Part shown: positions 18,066 to 28,359 of the stretch, in pieces | Numbering within the stretch: the first letter of the stretch is position 1 | How the letters are laid out: each line of letters begins with the position of its first letter | Assembly (NCBI GenBank): GCA_963575745.1 | Contig: CAUYUJ010006315.1 | Span: 1-35,000 of the forward strand | Source of the DNA: Prorocentrum cordatum | Taxonomy: Eukaryota; Sar; Dinophyceae; Prorocentrales; Prorocentraceae | Length of the DNA stretch: 35,000 nucleotides | Direction of reading: 5' to 3' | Translations under genes and position numbers: made by a program | Notes under the pieces: generated by a model | The model's database searches: none | Seen by the model: the letters and a program-made list of their open reading frames with translations, nothing else | What the model was told of the DNA's origin: nothing

Positions 18066-18879
18066 TTAAGGGTACCTGGGGCTGCCGGATCTGCAGGATC
18101 CTCTGTCCGGTTCCCGCCCAGACCCCCTCTGGGGCGTCAAGATGCTCTCTTTTGAGCCCACTAGAAGCCTATCAGCAAGAGCTGTTAGGTAACTAAGAAT
18201 TTACAGCTCTGTCGCCAGTTGCAAACACATACAAGTCAATGGGCAATTTGATAGGTCATTTGTAAGTGGTTTAGCTCGGGTGGTGTTCTGATGATACGAA
18301 AGGATCGGCGAATGTAAAAAAAACGCTCGCGCAACAAAAAACAGTACAGATACAATGGGCCGCCTGTAGATTTAGGTACGACTTAACTTGATTTACCATG
18401 CAAGGGGCCAAACAATCTATGACGAAGGAAAGGGTACCAATGAAATTGAGGGGCGCTCATTTCGCGTAGGCTCACCAGGGCGCAGTTATGGCAGGTGCCG
18501 CGATCAATTTAGCAATCGTTTGAACATGGCCGTCGAGCAGAACGCCCAACAAGAAACAACCGACAAAGAGGAATAACAACACTTGACGGATACCCAAAGT
18601 GCAACAGAACGCGAATCAACACAATAACAAAAGACTCAAAAACACCACAACCCACCAACCACACCACAGCACCCCCCCTACCCCGGCCACCTCCCCCAGC
18701 AGCCCCACCCCACTGCAAGCCCCATACCCCCCCCCCACGGCACAAGTTTTCTTGACGCGTGTTTGGATTTGGTATTTTGCAAGTGTCCTCCCCCTCCCCT
18801 TCCTCACCTCGATTGTTTCCGGCTCAAAAATCGGCTCGTTGAACATGTCCCCAAAGAAAAGACTCAGAATCGAAGTATA
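18066..18879. other. Gene-poor stretch
   Basis: Lower-GC DNA without a supported gene. It includes a C/A-rich stretch (about 18595-18740, ACCACAACCCACC and CCCC runs) that could be intronic to the fragment that follows. Confidence 0.5.
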
Positions 18880-19142
18880 GGGAATCACCTCACGGTTTCG
18901 AAGGCTGAGTTGCCCCGTATTTTAGAAGAGGCATCCCGTGACAACCATGAACCAAATGTTTTGCCTCTGGAGACGCCGCTTGGGCACCTTATCGAGTGCT
19001 TTGCGCTGGCAATGAAAGATGGCAGCGAGGTTCGGTTTCACTATATCAATCCGGTTGGCCTCATATGGGTGTTAGCGCAAGGAGTTCTTGGTTTCGTGCC
19101 TTTTCTCAGGAAATCAATGTCGCAGCACACTCGCGATCACCT
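18880..19142 (+). pseudogene. Truncated fragment of a DDE-transposase-like gene
   Basis: Open, coding-like sequence after GTATAG|GGAATC. It contains LPRILEEASRDNHEPN, then GSEVRFHYINPVGLIW and FLRKSMSQHT. This lines up with residues 36-104 of the product at 32716 (LPEAF, then GSSDVRAWFQHPFAWL, then FLELAAKH) and with GGPAFRWTVCLP in the gene at 11978. The residue pattern is G-x2-[VF]-R-x5/6-P followed by a helix. It stops just before the position where the first catalytic Asp should be and meets the CGCCCGGGCG satellite. I infer a third family member broken by insertion or satellite growth. Similarity is weak and judged by eye. Confidence 0.45.
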
Positions 19143-19640
19143 TTCCCTAGCGGGCCGCCCAGGCGCCCCGACGCCCGGGGCGCCCGGACGCACGGGGCGC
19201 CCGGCGCCCGGATGCCCGGGCGGCCCGGACGCCCGGGCGCCCAGCCGCCTGCGGACGCCGCGGCCGCCCGGGCGCCCCGGACGTCCGGACGCCGGGATGC
19301 CGGGACGGCGCCCAGCCGCCCGGACGCCCGGACGCTGGGGCCGCCCGGGCCGCCCGGACGCCCAGAGCGCCCGGCGCCCGAACGCCCGGGCAGCCCGGAC
19401 GCCCCGTGCGGCCCCGGAGGCCCTGGACCGCCGGGGTGCCCCAGACGGCGCCCAAACCGCCCAGCCGCCCGGACGCCCGGGCCGGCCGGCGCCCGACGAC
19501 ACCAGAGCGCCGGCGCTCGAACGCCCGGGCGGCCCAGACGCCGGGGCGCCCAGCCGCCCGGGCGCCGCGGCCGCCCGGGCGCCCCGGACGCCCGGACGCC
19601 GCGGCCGCCCAGGCGCCCCGGACGGGATGCCCGGCCGGCG
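19143..19640. repeat. CGCCCGGGCG GC-rich satellite, copy 3
   Basis: Same satellite family as 575-705 and 14818-15310. It ends in GGCGCCCACTGGGATCACCG, comparable to GAGCGCCCACTTTGGTGATGG at the inner edge of copy 1. Confidence 0.9.
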
Positions 19641-20144
19641 CCCACTGGGATCACCGCTGTGGTTAGTAAGTAGATCAGTAGGATATAAGTAGGTTATAAC
19701 ATACTTAGCAAGTCGTCGATCTTAAGATATAACCTCTCTAAGCATACTTCTATCCATCGATATCACTTACAGTTTGGGTGAAGTAGATGGATCAGATAGT
19801 ATCTACATAGAGAGCCCGAGGCACCCAACGTATGTAGGATAGACGTGGATAGGCTGGATCGGCTAACCTGTTTTGGAAGCTGCTAACCTACTTAGCTATC
19901 CTCCATATGCGTGGTTTGGGCTGGAAAACCCAGAGGGGGGGCCAAGGAATTTTGAGTGCCCCCTCCCAAGAATCCAGCGGGCGAGCACAGAAAAGTCGAA
20001 TACCTCTTTCGAAAATCAGACCCCCACGTTGGGAATTCTCCACGCTTCGCGTATGTCCACCAGCCCATCCAGAAACGATGCCCATGAGAGCTGACGGGGT
20101 GCCCCCTCCCAGAAAACAGGTCGCACTTCTGCAATTTCATCTAT
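19641..20144. other. ATAAGT-rich flank and leader of the right cassette
   Basis: 19660-19880 is AT-rich with ATATAAGTAGG words, in the same relative position as the ACTTATA spacer of the left cassette. 19900-20140 is ordinary sequence without a supported gene. I did not find a copy of the TAAGTCCGATAAG repeat here. Confidence 0.5.
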
Positions 20145-20168
20145 ACCGTCGCCACATTTTTGATCAAA
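20145..20168 (+). other. Degenerate spliced-leader relic upstream of the 779-aa gene
   Basis: ACCGTCGCCACATTTTTGATCAAA can be aligned with the SL (CCGTAGCCA, T-run, GGCTCAAG) with a 2-nt insertion and about four substitutions. Weak alone; supported by the other four in similar positions. About 80-100 nt before the ATG. Confidence 0.45.
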
Positions 20169-20245
20169 TTGCATTGATTCCGTTTGTGAGTTGCTGTGCC
20201 CGAGCTTCTCTTGCGGGCTCCACGGTTGACTTCTGTGCCAGGCCC

Positions 20246-23200
20246 ATGCCGTCGGTTGAGGATAACCTCAAACTTGTGGATGGCGAGGTGACGCAGGCGC
20301 TCGCGGCCATGGGCTCCCAGAACGTGCAGGTGGGCCAGCTCGGTTCCAAGTGCGAGAACTTGCTCAAGGTTCTGAAAGCGCACGACCTGTGTTACGACCG
20401 CATCATCCCTAACGACGAGGTTCGGCCCCACATGTCCAATCGCGACGGGGACGGCCTGGACCCGTACGACGTGCATTGCCTGGTGAATAGGGTGTTGCAG
20501 CAAGGATGGATCGGCGAGAAGACGATCGGCTCGGTGTGCTTCGAAGTGGACCCTCGGTCCGATGAGCCCTTCACCTGGAATCACAAGCTGGCGGCCAGCA
20601 GCGACGGCATGTTGAGCCCAGTTCGGAAGGAGAACCTTCATTTCCTCAGCGTGGCTGGCAGCCACACGGTTGCAGGACTGAACGCGGTTTCCCATGCTTG
20701 TTCAACTTTCTTGGACGACTTCGCTACGGACGGGCATTTGTCACTCGACAAAGTGAGGGCGGTCAACTCGGACTATGCAGATGCAGTGGCGCACGGATTC
20801 AGGTGGCGAGTTATTCGGTGGCAAGTCGACGTAAAGTTCCCAGGATTGGCAGCGTACATCCAGGAAGCTTTGAACACAGGCGCCGATACCGAACGCGTCG
20901 CTACAAATATTCAGGTTCTTCTCGAGCTCCACCGCAAAGGAAAGGCCAGCGTAGATCAGCACGGAGATTTTCGATGGCAATCGATTGCGGCAAGCATCGA
21001 ACTTGCGAGGCCGTACCTTAAGGGCCAGGTGATGGACATGACGGCGTTCGTCGAGCGCTGGAGCGGCGGGGACACGGGCAAGTTCTTGGCCTCCCTCTCG
21101 GAGTGGGCGAAGACGCTTCGCCATCGCGCGGAGATCCCTGGGACCATGTTCAAGATGCTGAGCAACGTGGACCTTGACAGCATGCCTGAGGTGGTGTACG
21201 CCATGGTGAAGGCAGCCATGCGCTCCCCGCCCAAGCACTGCCACACGGGGACCACGACGAGCAAGCTCCTGAACAGCTCGGACATCGCGACGTTGCTAAA
21301 GGAGAAGCGCAAGGAGCTGATGGAGCTGGCGTGCAAGGTGAGGGTATCAAGCGACTGGTACGAGAATGACCTTTTGAAGGCTGGCGTGAACCTGAGTAGG
21401 TCTACCTTCACCAGGCTCCAGGGGGACATGGAGGTCGACGCGATCATGTACTTGCTGACGAAGGCCGCCCCCAACAAGCCTGCGCACACCGACACCTGCT
21501 TGGACCAGATTGCGGCCGAGTTCTTGGACAGTGTGTACCTGGCGGCGCCAGAGGCCAAGGGGGTCACGCCACCTTGGACCCAGCCCGAGAAGAAGTCGCC
21601 CAAGTCTGGTCAGAAGAAGAGCCAGAGTGGCTTTCGGGAGCTAGCAGCAGGTGGCCTCAACATGGATGTCGTCAAAGGGCTGGGCTACAAGACGGGCGTG
21701 AAGGTTGAGCTCAAGACGGTGCCCGACGACCAGAAGGGCAAGAACGGGCCGAGCCAGTGGAAGGTCGGCGAGATGGGCGACTCGGCCGCCGATAAGGTGA
21801 AGCTCAGGCTGATCAAGGACGGCATCGTCAGCGAGGCCGCCAGGGGCGCCGTGGAGGTCGAGGTCGCGCAGTTGGTCGACTTGTACAAGGTTGCGCTGGG
21901 TAAGCAAAACGCGACGAGGATGAGGATGACCGCAATGAGGGGCAATGCGGGGCTTGCGATGATGACGATGGCGACGATAATGCAGCTGAGGATTGACGAT
22001 GGCGACGGCGACGATGACGACGACGGTCATACCTGCTCATCTTATTATTGACTGTTAGGATTGTAGCGCGCGCGGTCGGGGGCACGACGACGCGGGGGAG
22101 CATGAGGAGTTTCGCCTGAGAGATCCTCGCAACGCGCGAGATGACGTGGGCATTTCGCGTAGAGACATCCTCGCAACATGTTGTTGAATCAGGGTGCGTG
22201 TTCGAGCACCCGAGGCAGATCGCATGAGGCCGAGAGACTTAGGGGCTCGCACCCCCCCCTCCCCCTCCCCCTCGCACCATCCATCCTTTATCTGACCCCA
22301 GGTGGTGACCGAGGCGGAGACCGAGCGGCTCGACATCACGGGGGCTGCCTTGACGGACTCCCGCGGGAGGGGGTGGGAGGTAGTGGAGAGGAGGGGGAGT
22401 GGGGGCTGGGTGTCAGGAGGAAAATGATGAGAGATGATAATGAGAGAGGGGTTAGGGAATATTGGGCGGGGGGGGGGGGGGGGGGGGGATATGATGAGAG
22501 GCGGGATGCCATAAGGTAGAGAGGTGATGATGAGGACGAGGATGAGAAGGAGGATGATGAGGATGTGGGTGATGATGAGGAGGATGAAAAGGATGAGGAT
22601 GATGATGATGAGGGGGAGGAAGATGAGGAAGATGCTGAGATGGATGATGATGAGGAGAGGAAGAAGAGGATGGGGGATGAGGAAGGATAACGGAGGGGTA
22701 AGAGGAAGCGGAGGAGGAGGATGGGAGGGGAGAAGGACGAGGATGATGACGAGAAGGAGGAGGGCGAGGAAGGCGGAGAGGGAGGAGGGGCAGACGTGGC
22801 ATGAGGGAGGGTGGGCGAGGACGGGGGCGGGCGTGTGGGTGCGGGGCGATGATGCGGAGGGGGGCGTTGAGGGATGATCATGATGTGCATGGTGACGAGG
22901 GCGAGGCGATGGATGCAGAGTGGGGCGATGATGGTGAGGATTGCAATGAGGAGGGTAATGAGGATGAGGTGAGGGGGAAGATAGCGGTGGGCGGGAAGGG
23001 CGAGGAGGATGGGGGGTATAGCAAGGAGAGGGAGGACGAGGGCAATCAGCACCCCGCCCGCGCACCTGGCGGGGAGGGGGATGCGGCGAGGAGGTCCCCC
23101 CACACGAGGGTCCTGGCGAAATCGCGGGACCCGATCTGCTCGACATACTCAATGCCGTTCGAAATGCAGGGTACGAGGACAACGGCTGTGTTAATCGATT

Positions 23201-24047
23201 CGCCACGTGGGGAGGGGCGACGAGGGGGGGCGGTCACGAAACCAAAACGCGCGTGGTTTGATTTAGATTTGTTGGCGTGCCCCGCCCACCATCAGGATGG
23301 GGCTGAGGAGGTGGAGGGGGAGGAGGAGGAGGAGGAGGAGGGGGAGTCCTTTGTGAAAAGCCGGCTTTTTGCCTGCCGCTCCCCTGGTAAGATATCCAGA
23401 CTTCTTACTGCCACCCACCCGCCCCCGAGGAGACGTTGGAAGCCTCCGTGCTGCGGGCGTCCCTGCTCGCGAAGGAGGCCGTGCATATTGGCTATGGGAG
23501 CAACGCCCAGGGCGTCGACGTGGGCATCCTGTTTAGCCGTGGCCCTGGGGCTAAGGTTGATGTCAAAAAGATGGTGTCCAACAAAAAATATGAGAAGGGG
23601 TCCCTCGTCCTCGTTGCGGTCTCTAACGTGTGCAACGTTGTGCAGTCGACGAAAGTCCCGTCTGGTGCGGTGGCACTGCCAAAGTTCGACGGCCTCCCAG
23701 TGAACCACGTGGCGTACGTGGCCCCCACGCAGATCTGGCCCACGAAGGGCCCCGCGGGCAAGAGAAAAGCGTTCCTGGCTCCGTTTTGGGAGGTCCCCTT
23801 TACTGAGAAGAAAGCAGATGTCAACATGACTGACGGGATGGTCAAAGTGGAGTTGCATCGTGAGTGCACGCCTGGTTCGAACGACGGCGGCACAAAGGTT
23901 ACTGTTTCGGTGCCGTGCTTGATTAATTCGAAGGTGGTGGCTAAAGACACTGCTTTGCTTCGCCTGAAGCCAGACCAGGCGAAGAGGGCCGCAGACGACG
24001 AGCCCTCGGGGAGCCCCGCCGCTCCCGCCCCCAAGAGGAAGAGGTGA
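20246..24047 (+). CDS. Unrecognised 779-aa protein (three exons)
   Basis: ATG at 20246 follows TTCTGTGCCAG, a likely SL trans-splice acceptor. Proposed exons 20246-21889, 22302-22379 and 23430-24047 join in phase 0. The junctions are TACAAG|GTTGCG to CCCCAG|GTGGTG, and GGGAG|GTAGTG to CCCGAG|GAGACG; the middle exon is less certain. The first exon encodes a mixed alpha/beta-looking protein (MPSVEDNLKLVDGEVTQAL, EAHD-like LLKVLKAHDLCYDR, SDGMLSPVRKENLHFL) and ends with a Lys-rich segment. The last exon (EASVLRASLLAKEAVHIGYG) is compact and beta-rich and ends in a basic APKRKR tail, a possible nuclear localisation signal. I recognise no catalytic motif. It opens the right cassette. Introns are 412 and 1050 nt, the latter mostly polypurine. 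Confidence 0.76.
22390..23090. repeat. Polypurine GGA/GATGA tract with an uninterrupted poly-G run
   Basis: Most of the second intron of the 779-aa gene is purine-only on the + strand (GATGATGAGG and GGAGGAGG types), with an uninterrupted run of about 20 G near 22467-22488. Such DNA can form triplex or quadruplex structures, and its length may be unreliable in the assembly. Confidence 0.85.
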
Positions 24048-24073
24048 TTCCAGGATATGGGCCGCCACCTTCA

Positions 24074-24134
24074 GGCGCGTAGTGGTTAAGTTGCAAAGGC
24101 CTCCAGGGGCCGAGTGCCAACGTTCGATCGCGCC
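24074..24134 (+). other. tRNA-like segment, possible SINE relic
   Basis: A box-A-like GCGTAGTGGTTAAG and a box-B-like GTTCGATCGC lie 30 nt apart, with GGCGCG and CGCGCC able to pair at the ends and GGCC/GGCC around a central loop. At 61 nt it is too short for a normal tRNA and the arms are poor. A decayed tRNA-derived retroposon in the 3' flank is the best guess. Confidence 0.25.
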
Positions 24135-24924
24135 CATCTCCTGGTTGACACCCAGCCGAGCTCGAGCCGTGCCCGTCGGTTTCGGCGGCGCATCGCCCCT
24201 CGCGAGTCTCGTGCGAGGCGGTCTTGCACAGCGTGCGTTTAAGATGGCTCGACGTTTGCAGCGTTGGGGTGTGCGAGCGGGGAGGGCAGTGTTTTGCTCA
24301 GAACCGCACGTCGGCCATTCGTGAGATAGTATACCGCCCCGCTAGCTAGGAGATGCGAGAAATGAGAAGTTGATGAGGAGAGGGCGGATGAGGATGCCGC
24401 GGGGGAGGAGGATAAGGGGGAGGAGGAGGGGAGGACATGCAACGAAACCAAGGTTTGTAACGAGGCCGCCTCCAATGTTGCCTCGCGCCTACCGCCGCAA
24501 GCGTGGTGGCGGATACAGTAAACAATGCTCGCAATTCCTCCTCATCGTCGCCTTCCCCCTCGTCTTCCCCCCCCTATCGGCTTGCCTCTGGTCGCCACCG
24601 TCCTCCTCCGTGACCCGCTTGGCGGAGGAAGCCCCGTGCCCTGCCGAGGGTGCCTGGTCAGCCCTCCTCCTCCTCGTCCTTGTCCTCCCCACCCTCCTCT
24701 CCCCATCCTCTCTTCCCCCGAACTGGCGTTCAGGATATCTGGGGATGGGGGCTCGGGGCTCAGGGCCACCTGGTCCGCGCCCATTGGTTTTGGCGCCTGC
24801 CATTGCTCGACGCAGCTACGGAAAACCGCGCGAGATGCATCGGGCCCAGACGGCCCGCGACCATCGGCACAGGAGACCCATCGTACGGTCGCCCGTCCCC
24901 AGTTTCGGTTCGCGTTGATCTTGG
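24135..24924. other. Intergenic stretch
   Basis: Contains one GGCGGCGCATCGCC palindrome-like copy (24183), a GGA purine tract (24370-24440) and a CT-rich tract (24540-24740). No supported gene. Confidence 0.5.
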
Positions 24925-24963
24925 GTGCAGCCGTTTTTGGCTCAGGCCGTCTTTGGCAAATTC
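24925..24963 (+). other. Tandem spliced-leader relics upstream of the 226-aa gene
   Basis: GTGCAGCCGTTTTTGGCTCA matches most of the SL 3' part (AGCC, T5, GGCTCA). A second weaker piece, GCCGTCTTTGGCAAATTC, follows directly. Repeated partial leaders are known from recycled dinoflagellate cDNAs. Confidence 0.6.
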
Positions 24964-24971
24964 GCACCCGC

Positions 24972-25128
24972 CTAGTGCAAGGGATGTTACTTTTTACTTC
25001 TAGTCATTATTAACTAGCTCTTATTTTCCTTATTTTTACTTTATTTAATCTTTTTTCTATCTCTTTTTTTCTTTACTCTATCTCTATTTACATTTTTTTT
25101 TTAGCAAGGTCCCTTCTAGTGCAAGGGA
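24972..25128. repeat. T-rich island between 13-bp direct repeats
   Basis: CTAGTGCAAGGGA at 24972-24984 is repeated exactly at 25116-25128. The 131 bp between are strongly T-rich with short runs of TTATTTTT and TCTCTTTTTTT, in contrast to GC-rich surroundings. It lies just before the trans-splice acceptor of the next gene. Either a small insertion with target duplication or a leader region. Confidence 0.8.
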
Positions 25129-25168
25129 CTTACTCTCTCAGATCTTTCCCCTCTGCCGCAGGATCGAG

Positions 25169-26069
25169 ATGCCTATTTCGATCAAGGACGGCTTCGTTGC
25201 GATCGCCGCCGACGAAAATACACCTCGGGCGAAGACTTGGTTTGCCAAGAAGGTGTCCGCTGACAACAGGACGTGGGTTCTCTGCGATCGGCTCGACTCT
25301 GGGTTTCGCCACTTCTGTTCTAATGGCTTCGACATGCTCGACGAGATGCATCGGAAGCGCTCTGAGAAGTGCGACCCCCTCATCGCTGCTGTTCAGGAGC
25401 CAGCGGAAGATGCTGAAGCCGCCCCCCCAGCTGCCAAGGTTGCCAAGAAGGATGCCTTGGACATGATCGCGGGCGCTCCGAATTATTATTATTTGTTTGT
25501 TTGCTGCGAGTGCCGTTGCTGATCCCATTGCCCCGCCCGATGCCCCCTCACCTTTCCCCCCATTCATCCTGTCGCCCTGCACGCCCCTCCTCCCACCACG
25601 CCCGCCCCGCCCCCGCCCCACTTTCCTCCTCCCCTCACCTCCTCCCCTTCGCGATTCCCCCCTCGTGGAACGCCCCCGCATTACGCCCGCAGGCTACGTC
25701 TCCATCACCGTGACAGACGAGTGGGGGTTGGACTACACGATGAACGTCAGGTCGGCGGCAATGCGCCGCTCGCACTTGCATATCGAGTTGCCCCCCGAGA
25801 ACTTGGCTGCCTTGACGATGAAGCCTCAGGATGTCCAGGGCCCGAGCGAATGGGAGCCCACGCTCGCTGACGGCCTTGTGACGTGGCTCGGCTACCGCCA
25901 CGCGCTCTCGGTTCCCTACTTCGATGCTGACAAAGCCAAATGGCTTAACAAATCGATGAAGGTACCTACCTTGGCCGACGAGGCGGCGATGCAGTCCGCG
26001 GCAGAGAAAGTGGCTGCCGCGCTGCTCGAGTGGAGGCATCAGCACCGCACTGAGCCTCCCAAGGAGTAG
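25169..26069 (+). CDS. Unrecognised 226-aa protein (two exons)
   Basis: ATG at 25169 follows CTTTCCCCTCTGCCGCAG, an excellent trans-splice acceptor. Exons 25169-25472 and 25693-26069 join in phase 1 through a 220-nt intron, most of it pyrimidine-rich, with a GC donor (CGCGG|GCGCTC) and CCCGCAG|GCTACG acceptor. The joined product reads KKDALDMIAG then YVSITVTDEWGLDYTMNV across the junction. The N-terminal part (MPISIKDGFVAIAADENTPR, then TWVLCDRLDSGFRHF) looks like a small beta-rich domain; the second exon has HIELPPENLAAL and an Ala-rich helical end. No known family identified. Preceded by a T-rich island and SL relics, followed 1.1 kb later by the 160-aa gene. Confidence 0.8.
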
Positions 26070-26682
26070 AGCGAGCGCGTGGGCTGGCCCGTGCATGTAA
26101 GATACCGCGGGCGTCGGTGGGCGCGACCGCGCTGATCCAACCCAGGTCGTTTGCCACCGCTTCGTTGTGGTAATTAGCTCAAGCGTGCGTGCCCCAGTAG
26201 AGTAGCACGATGGACGGGGGTTGCCTAGGTTGCTCAGACGGGGAGGGGCTGTGCACAAAAGAACGAGCTGCCCGCCTTTCCATTTAAGGTGGTCCAGTTT
26301 TCCTCCTCACCACCCTCCTCGTCACCCGATGCCCCGTCTATCCTCATCCGCCTCCCCCTTCCTCCTCTTCCGCCTCCTCCTCCGCATCCTCCTCTTCAGC
26401 TTCATCATCCGCCTCTTCCCTTGGCTTGGCCCCTTCTCATGGGTGTAGGGCGAGGCACCCCCGCCCATCTACCCCTTGGCGGCCCCCCACTTGCACTCAC
26501 CCTCCCTCCCTCCCCCCCGTCCGCACTCGCACCCATCTTGAGTCAGGCGCGAGGCGATGAGCGCCCGTTCGCGCGCGACCCCGATCCCGCCTTCTCCCCT
26601 CTGGCACAAAGGAATGAGCGAGAGCGTGGTCGGGGCAGGTGCCCCCGCTGAGCTGTTGCCCCAAGGTCAAGCCTCTGCAATA
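26070..26682. other. Intergenic stretch with CT-rich tract
   Basis: 26285-26525 is strongly pyrimidine-rich (CCTCCTC repeats). Nothing else is supported. Confidence 0.55.
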
Positions 26683-26990
26683 TATGTGGTGCAATCTATG
26701 TGGTCCTGTATATGTGGTGCACTCTATGTGGTGCAATCTATATGGTGCAAGCTATGCGGTGCAATCTATGTGGTGCGACATATGTAGTGCAGTCTATGTG
26801 GTGCAATATATGCGGTGCAAGCTATGTGGTGCAAGCTATGTGGTGCAATCAATGTGGTGCATTGTATGTGGTGCAATATATGCGGTGCAAGCTATGTGGT
26901 GCAATCTATGGGGCGCGGTCTACGTGGTGCAAGCTATGTGGTGCAAGCTATGTGGTGTCAGCTATCTGGTGCAACCTATGTGGTGGGCAA
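26683..26990 (+). repeat. 15-bp tandem array CTATGTGGTGCAATC
   Basis: About 20 copies of a 15-mer, CTATGTGGTGCAATC with AAG or ATA variants at the junctions. As 15 is a multiple of three, all + frames read through as Cys/Val/Met/Trp repeats, which explains the ORFs here. Confidence 0.92.
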
Positions 26991-27129
26991 AGCAACCGCC
27001 CCGCAATATGCTGTATGTCGGGAGGATATCCACCGCAGACTGGATACACAGGGGGTGCGAGATGGTCGAACATCGGCATAGTTGCAACGGGGCGAGACCC
27101 CCCTTCCACAATCCTTCCTCCCTCCTCCT

Positions 27130-27157
27130 CCGTAGCCAGTTAGGCTCAAGGCTCAAG
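27130..27157 (+). other. Spliced-leader relic upstream of the 160-aa gene
   Basis: CCGTAGCCAGTTAGGCTCAA plus G matches the 21-nt SL core at 19 of 21 positions. GCTCAAG is repeated directly after it, the pattern left when an already-leadered mRNA is trans-spliced again and retroposed. 59 nt before the ATG. Confidence 0.75.
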
Positions 27158-27208
27158 CCAGTGCTCGTCCATACGCAGTACCATACGTGTGTTTCGCGAG
27201 GCTGCGCC

Positions 27209-27691
27209 ATGCCGCCGAAGAAGTCGGGCCGCGAGCTGCAGCTCAAATTCCAGCTCGAGAAGGTCAAGTCGAAGTTGCATCGGCAGTCCGATCTTCTCAG
27301 CGAGCGCGGCCGCGTCAGCAAGTCGATCACCAAGAAGGCCGAGGGCATCACTAGGTGCACGGACTACCTCGGGCAGCACCAGCTGAACATCACGGAGGCT
27401 CATCAGCACAAGGTCATTGGCGCCGTCGGCAAGGCGTCCAAGGCCATCGCCGACATCGCCAAGAGGAGCGAGGAGGATATGAACGCGAAGTACGGCATCG
27501 AGGCGTTCAGGGCCGCCCTGGATGAGGACAGGCGGGCGGCAGAGGCGGCCCACGCGGAGGCGGCGTACCAGGCCTCGGCGAGGGCAGCGGCGGCACAGGG
27601 CAATGCTGCGCCCATCAGGAGGAGGCCCGCTGGGGTCACGGACGCTCCGATCCCAGTACCTTTCGTGCCGACCTCGCTCAGGTCGCGCTGA
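27209..27691 (+). CDS. Small basic helical protein, 160 aa
   Basis: ATG at 27209 after TTTCGCGAGGCTGCGCC. The product begins MPPKKSGRELQLKFQLEKVK and is Lys/Arg-rich at the start. It continues as long amphipathic helices (SERGRVSKSITKKAEG, VIGAVGKASKAIADIAKRSE, EAFRAALDEDRRAAEAAHAE) and ends in an Ala-rich, then Arg/Pro tail. Heptad-like spacing suggests a coiled coil. No family recognised and no catalytic residues. No intron is needed. The following 1.8 kb carries no other convincing gene, though an extra 3' exon cannot be excluded. Confidence 0.72.
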   Translation: MPPKKSGRELQLKFQLEKVKSKLHRQSDLLSERGRVSKSITKKAEGITRCTDYLGQHQLNITEAHQHKVIGAVGKASKAIADIAKRSEEDMNAKYGIEAFRAALDEDRRAAEAAHAEAAYQASARAAAAQGNAAPIRRRPAGVTDAPIPVPFVPTSLRSR

Positions 27692-28359
27692 GAGGTCGGC
27701 CCGTGCCGCGCGAGCGCAGCAGCTCGCGGAAGTTCTCAGATGCGCTGGCTCAGATTCGCCTGCGCCGTAAGTGCGTTGTGCGAGGCCGTGCCGAGCGAGT
27801 TGCTCGGAGCATTGCCCATGCTAGCTCGGAGAGCATCTGACACAGTCGCTGGTGGTGCGACCCATGTGCGTAGCAGCGCTATGGCTAAATCACTCCTCCG
27901 TGTCCTCCTGCTCCTGCTCCTGCTCTTCCTCCTCGTCCTCATCCTCCCCATCCTCCTTCTGAGCCCTCGGCCTCCCCCGCCGCCCCCCCCTGGACCACCT
28001 CCCATCACCATCCCCCTGCTCCTGCTACTGCGTCTGATCCCGCTCCGCCGCCGCCGCCGTCGTCGTTCGTCGTCGTCGTCGTTCGTCGTCGTCGTCGTCG
28101 TCGATTGGGCGCGCCGGAGTCGGCTCGAGGATATGCCCTTGGCTCACGGCCCGATCGCGGCCGCGAGCAGCCCTCCCAGCACGATGCCAGCCCTGATCCC
28201 TGGAGCCTGCGGGGTGTTGGCTCGGAGAGGCGCCCTTGTCTGGCGGGCCCGTCCAGGGCCAGTGATGCTCATCCCAGTTAGGTGCACCCATCCGAGGGGC
28301 TCGTGCGACGTGTGACTGACCCCTCAGTCACACATCGTCGATCGTGCGAGTCGTATGTA
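27692..28359. other. Intergenic stretch with CT-rich tract and CGTCGT microsatellite
   Basis: 27895-28020 is pyrimidine-rich and 28040-28105 is a CGTCGT/CGCCGC trinucleotide run. ORFs through this part consist of Leu, Pro and Arg runs and are not supported. Confidence 0.55.

Noticed and set aside
18388-18576. 62-codon ORF starting MIYHARGQ
   Set aside because: Short, no start context, no similarity to neighbours, and no coding-like continuation.
19640-20140. Copy of the TAAGTCCGATAAGTCTG terminal repeat at the left end of the right cassette
   Set aside because: Only loose similarity to the T-run and ataagt words; no stretch longer than a few bases matches, so no terminus is called.
26639-27208. 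N-terminal extension of the 160-aa protein through the Cys/Val/Met repeat
   Set aside because: The extension is the 15-bp array read in frame and crosses the SL relic; the ATG at 27209 after an acceptor-like AG is better.
27740-28315. ORF with a Leu-rich, signal-peptide-like stretch (SLLRVLLLLLLLFLL)
   Set aside because: The leucines come from a CTCCTC pyrimidine tract, followed by Pro and Arg runs from other simple repeats.
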